A DNA stretch of 35,682 bases from Paramacrobiotus metropolitanus (Eukaryota; Tardigrada; Eutardigrada; Parachela; Macrobiotidae): NCBI RefSeq assembly GCF_019649055.1, contig NW_026570588.1, forward strand, positions 1-35,682. Reading direction: 5' to 3'. Positions 30,270 to 35,682 of this stretch are shown piece after piece. The translations under genes were made by a program, and so were the position numbers. Numbering within the stretch: the first letter of the stretch is position 1; every line of letters begins with the position of its first letter. The notes under the pieces were generated by a model, which worked only from the letters and a program-made list of their open reading frames with translations, did not search any database and had not been told where the DNA came from.

Positions 30270-30676
30270 TTAAGCAGAACTTCGTTGGCGGTCCCCAACA
30301 GTCGGTTGACTCGGTTCAGCTATTGTAGTTATGACATCGTGTGCACTGTGCCCTGATCGCGGCACCAGCTCCGGTGCAAACCATTCACTGCTGACCAATT
30401 CTAGTTCTTCACGGGCGGCACTGATGCCCGGCTGCATTGATGTGAATTTTGCTGGGAGGGTGACAACAAATAGGTGCAACCCGTATCAGCCCGCAGGCCC
30501 CTCGCACTTTCGTAGCAGCGGTTTCTCCATAATTTCCCCGCTTCCTGGAACACGTAATGTTTGGTCTATGCAGACGTTAGCGTATCTGTCAGCGTAACAT
30601 TCCAAAACTACCGTCTTCTTATCGCTACAAGGAACAATGGTAACTTCGTCCGGCCACTCGGTATCCCGTCTTTGAG
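30270..30676 (-). pseudogene. Cys-containing coding remnant interrupted by one in-frame TGA
   Basis: After an acceptor-like GTATTAACAG, a minus-strand frame reads about 63 residues (including CSDKKTVVLECYADRYANVC and LLRKCEGPAG) to a TGA at 30486-30488. The same frame then stays open for another 71 residues (LHLFVVTLPAKFTSM, then an Ala/Glu/Pro-rich segment) to 30270. Both halves have protein-like composition, so they probably belong together. Nonsense mutation, sequencing error, or stop-codon readthrough could explain the TGA. No family is recognised. Confidence 0.4.
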
Positions 30677-31073
30677 CTGTTAATACGTGCCTCAATTAAA
30701 AACATGTTCTTCCGCATCTTTTCCAAGACTTTATCTACTCATCAGAAGTATGGACATTGTTATGCGTAACGAGGACGGTAAATTGTTGTGGCTAACATAT
30801 GTATTGCGTTCGACAATTGTTACTTCATTAAAGATTAAATGTCTGGTAAAAAGCAACTAAACGGATACTTTGTTTATTTATGATAATGTTCAGTAATTTA
30901 ATTCTTGTTTTTCGTAAGTGCTGTAATTAATTACGCAATTTGTTTCACAAAGAAAATTACTCGAACGCGGTTTTCCGATGCTCGACTGGCAACCCGTGCT
31001 CGGAATCAGCTCAAGTCTTCCAGAACGAAATCGATGTTATAAGATATGCCCATCCAATGCGGCCGTCTCGCTG

Positions 31074-31232
31074 TCACGGCAGCGTGCTGCGATGGTAACG
31101 CTCTTCGTAGAGAAGCTGCAGTGCCATCAGCTCGCCGCGTAGAGCATCAAAACCGCACGTACGCTGTTCCGGTATATGTTCCAGGCAACACACGGATATG
31201 TGTGAGGTGCGCGAATTATCCAGGATCACTCC
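31074..31232 (-). CDS. Putative terminal exon, unknown protein
   Basis: An acceptor (TTTAACTTTGTGTAG) precedes 31232, and a phase-0 frame of 52 residues runs to TGA at 31074-31076. It includes VCCLEHIPEQRTCGFDALRG and a Leu/Glu-rich helix-like end (LMALQLLYEERYH). Neighbouring minus-strand coding segments (31670-31850, 30270-30676) are also Cys-containing, but the splice phase of 31670 does not join this exon directly, so an intermediate exon is missing or they are separate genes. Unrecognised. Confidence 0.4.
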   Translation of the reverse strand, partial: GVILDNSRTSHISVCCLEHIPEQRTCGFDALRGELMALQLLYEERYHRSTLP

Positions 31233-31669
31233 CTACACAAAGTTAAACAAATTATTGGAGTAAGGCAAATGTCCAGCATGGATCGTAGCATCTCCGTCAA
31301 CAGTATGAGTGGCAGGTTCAATATTACAAAATCCCAAAAAAATTAACTGTGCCTCAACTTTAACGGAATTTAGCAGTAAGTGGATGATGCAGTCCCCAAT
31401 GGAAGCCGTTGGTCTTAATCCTAAGAACGTTCCTCAAGTGGGCACTGCATTGATCCTTTGCGGACTCGGATTCTAAAGAGTATCATTATGAAACCAGCAC
31501 TCGTCCTCGAAAGACAATGTACTATACTGTTGGGAGTTCGTAGACGTACAGATGTAAACCAAGATTGGAAGGATGATTTCTCGGCAAATGCAAACGTAAG
31601 TAATTTAGCGCGTGCTCGCTGTATTTGTTACGAAGCTTCCAGAATCCAGATTTAGAAGCGAGTTCTCAC

Positions 31670-31850
31670 TTAGCAAATGACGAGCGCAAGATGCAGCAAG
31701 TGGCCTTGTGGCAGGTCCGGCCGGGTATCGCACACGCATGCACCAGTCTCCACGCAATGTGTGTACATCCAACATAAAATTTCTCCGTGCAGTGGCGTGC
31801 ACATACTCTGCCGTGCAGCTTGTCGTGCCGGATATCGTATCGTTCTTCAG
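31670..31850 (-). CDS. Putative Cys-rich internal exon
   Basis: On the minus strand an acceptor (CGCCTTGAATGCAG) and a donor (TTTGCTAA|GTGAGA) bracket 181 bp with one fully open frame. The encoded 59 residues contain seven Cys: C-x3-C-x7-C-x10-C-x6-C-x4-CC, within GRVCARHCTEKFYVGC and HACAIPGRTCHKATCC. The even spacing and high Cys content suggest an extracellular disulphide-stabilised module. The family is not recognised. The entry phase is 1 and the exit phase is 2, so exons are needed on both sides. Confidence 0.45.
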
Positions 31851-32456
31851 CTGCATTCAAGGCGAAATCCGTGGTATAGAACGAAGGGTTTTAATGCTAC
31901 AGGTAATACCAAAACACTCATTTCGGCCGTCGGGATATGCGGCCAGATTTTGTGAATTGTGATGCTGGTATTCTCGAAACTCACAGTTTTCATTTCTCTT
32001 TAATACGCATTGTATCTGTCGTCTGAAGTAGCTGAGCTTAAGGAATTATCAGTTATGGCTATACAATATTAGTTTGAGCGAAACGTCTTCACGTGTTCGC
32101 ATGTTGTTGGAAGACCCATTGAAGTTCTTCGGATTTTTAGATGGAAAATTTCTTTATCAGTATTTTCAAATGCGCAGTGTGTAGCCCGTTGAGTTGCGTT
32201 CCATGCCAAGCGAAGGCACCGAGCGAAACTTTTCGGACAGGCGGGCTGAGCTTTATCTGTTTGAACATGCGCTACAAATAATCCGAGCCCGCGGCGGACC
32301 ATTTCATGCCTTTTATCACGCTTCGTACCGACAAGAGTGGAGGTTATTATGCACGTTGAAAAAACTTAGCGTGATTATCTTTTTGGAAAGCTGTTTGACA
32401 TAGCAATCACACCCAGTTTTGTTAAACGTACATTAACCTTCATTTTTTTGCTGCAG

Positions 32457-33409
32457 GTCGGCTGAACGGAATGGACTCGCGGATAGTGATTTCGCCATTT
32501 CGACCGGTTTTGATTGGACGTGAGTCGGAGTGCATTAGCTACCGGATTACTGTGGTCGTGCGGATGGAGAAGGATGACTGCTGGCTCGGATACATCCAGG
32601 ACTTTAACAGTGCCGACGGCACCGTCTTGGTTGACTTTGATGCCTGCGCAGCGCCGGCGCGCCTCATCCCGGCGTCGCGCGTCTGGCCGATGCAGTTCTT
32701 GCCCCGGCTGCACTGGATGGAATATCAGAACATGTCTGTAATGGCGGCTGTGCGCGATGCCAGTGCCGGCCCGTTGCGCTTCCGTCCGGCCACGGTGCTG
32801 CTGTGCTTTCCCAAATGCGAGCTCTTCTTTATCACGGTGACCGTGCCGGGAACTAACCAACCCACCAATGCTGTTGTTAATCGCTGTCAGTTAACGAGGC
32901 GACTGCCCTTCGACCAGGCACCTATCCTGGCCAGAACCAGACCGAGCGGCATACTTTACATGCGGCATGAAATCCCCTTTAACACCGCAAAATGTGCTTG
33001 TAACACAGCGGCGGACGTGTCGCAATTTATTGACGCTTTTGAGCTAGCGTACTATCCTTCGCATCCGCAACTGAACGACACGGATGATAGTTGTCGTTTC
33101 CACGTGCGATTCGGCGCGGATCGCTGCACGTTCATCGTCGTTGACACGGCAACCGTGACCTGGACGGCGGAGACGCTGACGAGGATATTGGAGACGTATG
33201 CAGCGCGACATGTCGATCCAAAAGCTCTCGCGCAAACCACTCGTGAAAGCAGCGAAGGTTAGTCTGTTCATACGTGTAGAAGTGAAATAGGACTGCAACT
33301 AGATTTAACAACGGTGTACTTACTACACCCTTACTAAATTGTTCATATTATTATTGACCAAACTACCCGCATTTAATTTCTCCCATATATTTTTGCAGAA
33401 CGTACTTGA
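32457..33409 (+). CDS. Tudor-like family protein, intact first exon; F-box exons not found
   Basis: Exon 32457-33257 follows a strong acceptor (TTCATTTTTTTGCTGCAG) with ATG at 32471. About residues 28-78 contain ITVVVRMEKDDCWLGYIQDF and a VDFDA...RVWPMQF stretch, matching the barrel-like region of the degenerate paralogue at 27802. About residues 165-240 contain GILYMRHEIPFN, CRFHVRFGADRCT and WTAETLTRILE, matching its second block. The exon ends GAAG|GTTAGT in phase 1, the same junction that leads to the F-box in the paralogue. The next acceptor (TTTTTGCAG, exon from 33399) instead gives three codons and TGA at 33407-33409, where an R1 repeat fragment begins. The product would be about 265 residues without an F-box. 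The real F-box exon may lie beyond the window. Unlike the paralogue, the coding sequence has no interruption between the two blocks. Confidence 0.7.
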
Positions 33410-33440
33410 CGCTAATGTACATCAATCATTTGGCTATAGA
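33405..33440. repeat. R1-like fragment at the 3' end of the Tudor-like gene
   Basis: TGTACATCAATCATTTGGCT resembles the R1 arm sequence TGCATACAAATCATTTAGCT at 17312. The fragment is short, so this is tentative. Confidence 0.35.
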
Positions 33441-33460
33441 ACATCATAGAACTTCCTTTT

Positions 33461-33499
33461 GCCTTACACATAAGGAACTAAGTTTCTTATGTGTAAGGC
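33461..33499. repeat. Hairpin, 19-bp arms, minimal loop
   Basis: GCCTTACACATAAGGAACT (33461-33479) is mirrored at 33481-33499, with one G-T wobble and a one-base centre. Confidence 0.9.
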
Positions 33500-34239
33500 A
33501 GTGGTTCTGGAAAGTTTTTCAGACTTATCGGTTAATCGACAGCGTGGTGGAGGTCAGAGCCGTTGTTCGTGTGAAACCATTCATTCTCTGTGTAGGTTCA
33601 AAAGATAGTTATTTAGGGAAAAAATCGAGCGTGAGAGGGTTTTTGCAATGTTTGCGCCTTTGCGTGCGGACGCTATTGCATTCGGAATAACGCAGTCGGA
33701 TAACGCAGTCCGCATCGGCTTACAGCGTTTTCTTGCTTGTTTGTGAAGGTTTTTGCTCTCTTAATAAGTAGGTAAAATAACAATAAGAAGTCAGCTAATT
33801 ACACAGATGAGGAGAGTATTGGCAGTTTTTAGGCGCAGGTCCCCATCGGGCTGAACACATGCATCTTTATGTGGGCACATTTTGTGCTATGTGAGCTCAA
33901 GGTTTAATCTGTAGGTCCTGAATTAGTGATATGCCGGAAAACACTGCCATTGCTTATTAAGTCGTCGCCAGCTGCATCTTCGTAAAAATGTAATAATGCT
34001 CTGATATGTGATGAAATGTGATAATAACTGGATTGCGGCGGCTCTCAAATCGCTACAAATCAGGGATAGTTTGCATTGCAGAGGCAATAAAAATGGCAAG
34101 CGGTCTGAGTCAGACCCCGTCTGGCCTGCAGACCGTCCTCTGCAACGCTCTGCAGCCCGGTCCAAATCGCCTTTTTGAACATGTAGGTCCGGGTCGTCTG
34201 CTGCGCTCCCTGCTTCCTATCAAAAGACACAGGAGAGGG
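33500..34239. other. No recognised gene
   Basis: A plus ORF from 34093 (MASGLSQTPSGLQTVL...) has protein-like composition, but no family or clear splice sites. No F-box exon for the gene at 32457 could be found here. Confidence 0.35.
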
Positions 34240-34400
34240 CAAAGGGGTATTGCTAAAGTCTGTGACTGTGACTGGGTGGGACTGGTTGGGAGTGGGAGTT
34301 TATGTGACTGGGACCTTCTGTGACTGTGACCGTCTGTGACCGTGCCGGACTGGGCCTGGGAGCGATTGGGACTGTGATCATTTGGGACTGGGACTAGTGT
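34240..34400. repeat. Degenerate G-rich minisatellite with a G-quadruplex motif
   Basis: Imperfect repeats of TGTGACTG, GGGACTGG and GACCGTCTG. Positions 34274-34296 contain four runs of at least three G separated by loops of 1, 7 and 3 nt, which meets the usual quadruplex pattern. The GACTCTGAC-like words loosely recall the other two minisatellites. Confidence 0.7.
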
Positions 34401-35682
34401 GCGCTACTTAAAGCCAAATTGACCGAAAGCGCACTTCCGGCCAGTTTTTTAACCGAAGTTAAAAATGCGTGTGTTAACGGGATGTAACTGTTTACAACAT
34501 GCCAATTTTATTGACAACTTTGAGAATTTGTTGTGCGCCTTTGGTTGGTCTGTTCTCGAAGTGCAAAGATTCATTAGAAACCTTATAAATTGCACTTTTT
34601 AACATATAAGTTTTTAAAATGAAGCCTAAAAGTGCAAACGGGATATAAAATATTATGTTGTATGTGCCCCAAAAAAACTACGCTGAAGCACCCAATGGGG
34701 CAACTTCAAGTTTGCTGTTTCTAAATATAACGTATAATTTTTTTACATATTGGATTTATTTAGAAAAAATCTTGTGTAAAAAATAGTAAAGATATAAATT
34801 TTTAAACATGAAACTAATTCCCCTAACTGAGAAAACCACTGAGCGTTGGAATTCGAATGCCTCAATTCCAAAACCAAAAAAACCCAGTATGTAAAATAAT
34901 TTTGTTTTTCCAACGGTACCAAGGACAGCCAATTCCATTGCGGCAATGGATTACAAGGCGTAGAACTGTCCAAACTTTAATTCTAGTAAATATGGGTTTT
35001 GTTTTCGAAAATGGTCCTCTGCATCGGCGCAGAAAAGTAAACATACCACCACGCTACCTGCAGGCTGCATATAGCGTTCATCAAATCGCAGTCTGCGCGC
35101 GGTAGCAGCGCAACGTAGACACGCAGCCCGCGTGCGGTTGTTTGCGGTTCGGTTTGAGAGGAGATGGCAGTTAAGTGAATCGAACTTACTGCTGGACCCG
35201 AGCGTCGTTTTAGACCCACGGTACCTTTTGATCTTTTACACAGTTGTGCTTTTATTTGGATCTTCGATTTTCGAAAAAACACTCATTTTAAAGAGCATTT
35301 GTTTCTACCTGGGAAACTGTAGCTATTGTAACTCCTCTGAAAATGAAGGCAAAACAATTACCTCGCCTTAAACTGCAAACATTTTAATCGAAATTCGTCT
35401 GGCCAATCAGAAAGCTAAGGCGGTAGCTCTGAACGATTGAAAGTGTCCGTGTGTTTGAGGCCATCTAATAGCAGTTTTTTAGATCGCCTGTTTAAACCGT
35501 ACAACAGTTAATTTATTTTTACCTGAAATTGTGTGATGTCAGCGTATTTTTTTACGAAAGCAAATTCTTTGATTTTTTATGAATGAATATAATTTACAAA
35601 AAAAGAATTTTTTGAAATTTGCAATTCGTCAGCAGTGGTACGGGCCACACACCTGACCAGGAGCTTGAGATTCGTGTACATG
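34401..35682. other. No recognised gene
   Basis: AT-rich DNA with A/T tracts. The ORFs at 34857-35105 and 35132-35371 show no domain or splice support. The last 40 bases (ACGGGCCAC, then GATTCGTGTACATG) may start another R1 copy cut by the window edge. Confidence 0.35.

Noticed and set aside
32375-32860. Minus ORF of 161 codons
   Set aside because: Antisense to the intact Tudor-like exon; GC-rich codons keep the opposite strand open.
1-35682. CRISPR array, prokaryotic operon or phage region
   Set aside because: No regularly spaced identical repeats with unique spacers; coding sequence is intron-split throughout.

Overview
This window is nuclear DNA of an animal, probably a compact-genome invertebrate. 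Coding segments are short exons bounded by GT-AG introns (the smallest I can place are 76 and 141 bp). No bacterial-style operons are visible, and inverted-repeat DNA transposons, a MULE transposase gene, a non-LTR retrotransposon ORF1 remnant and tRNA-like sequences lie between and inside the genes. A tardigrade is my best guess from the protein style, but nothing in the sequence proves it.

Layout. 0-5.2 kb: a foldback repeat, a minisatellite abutting a signal-peptide exon (minus), a Cys-rich terminal exon near 3 kb (minus), an unrecognised terminal exon near 4.3 kb (minus) and a two-exon FLYWCH-like fragment near 5 kb (plus). 5.7-10.7 kb: a Mutator-like (MULE) transposase on the minus strand. 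Its two large exons rejoin in frame across a 2.66 kb intron that carries a separate inverted-repeat element. 13.6-19.2 kb: a minus-strand gene of at least seven small exons joined by consistent phases, encoding a Ser/acid-rich protein with an NLS-like patch. One exon carries a 25-bp tandem duplication that breaks the frame, and the introns are full of foldback repeats. 19.8-24.6 kb: a second copy of the minisatellite, a long dispersed repeat, a decayed zinc-knuckle ORF1 and a tRNA-like sequence.

24.8-33.4 kb holds two members of one protein family. The minus-strand copy (24.8-27.8 kb) has a Tudor/SH3-barrel-like N-terminal region, a second conserved block, a split F-box and a leucine-rich C-terminal region. 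It carries at least three frameshifts and one nonsense codon, and two of its introns hold different inverted-repeat elements. The plus-strand copy (32.46-33.26 kb) has an intact first exon, but no F-box exon follows within the window. Between them lie a second copy of the long dispersed repeat, a tRNA-like sequence and three small minus-strand coding segments, two of them Cys-containing exons.

The most notable non-genic feature is the density of snap-back DNA: a foldback family with at least seven copies or fragments, four other inverted-repeat elements, and six or more near-perfect hairpins with arms of 13-32 bp. Because several coding breaks are single-base indels, assembly error must be excluded before any gene is called dead.
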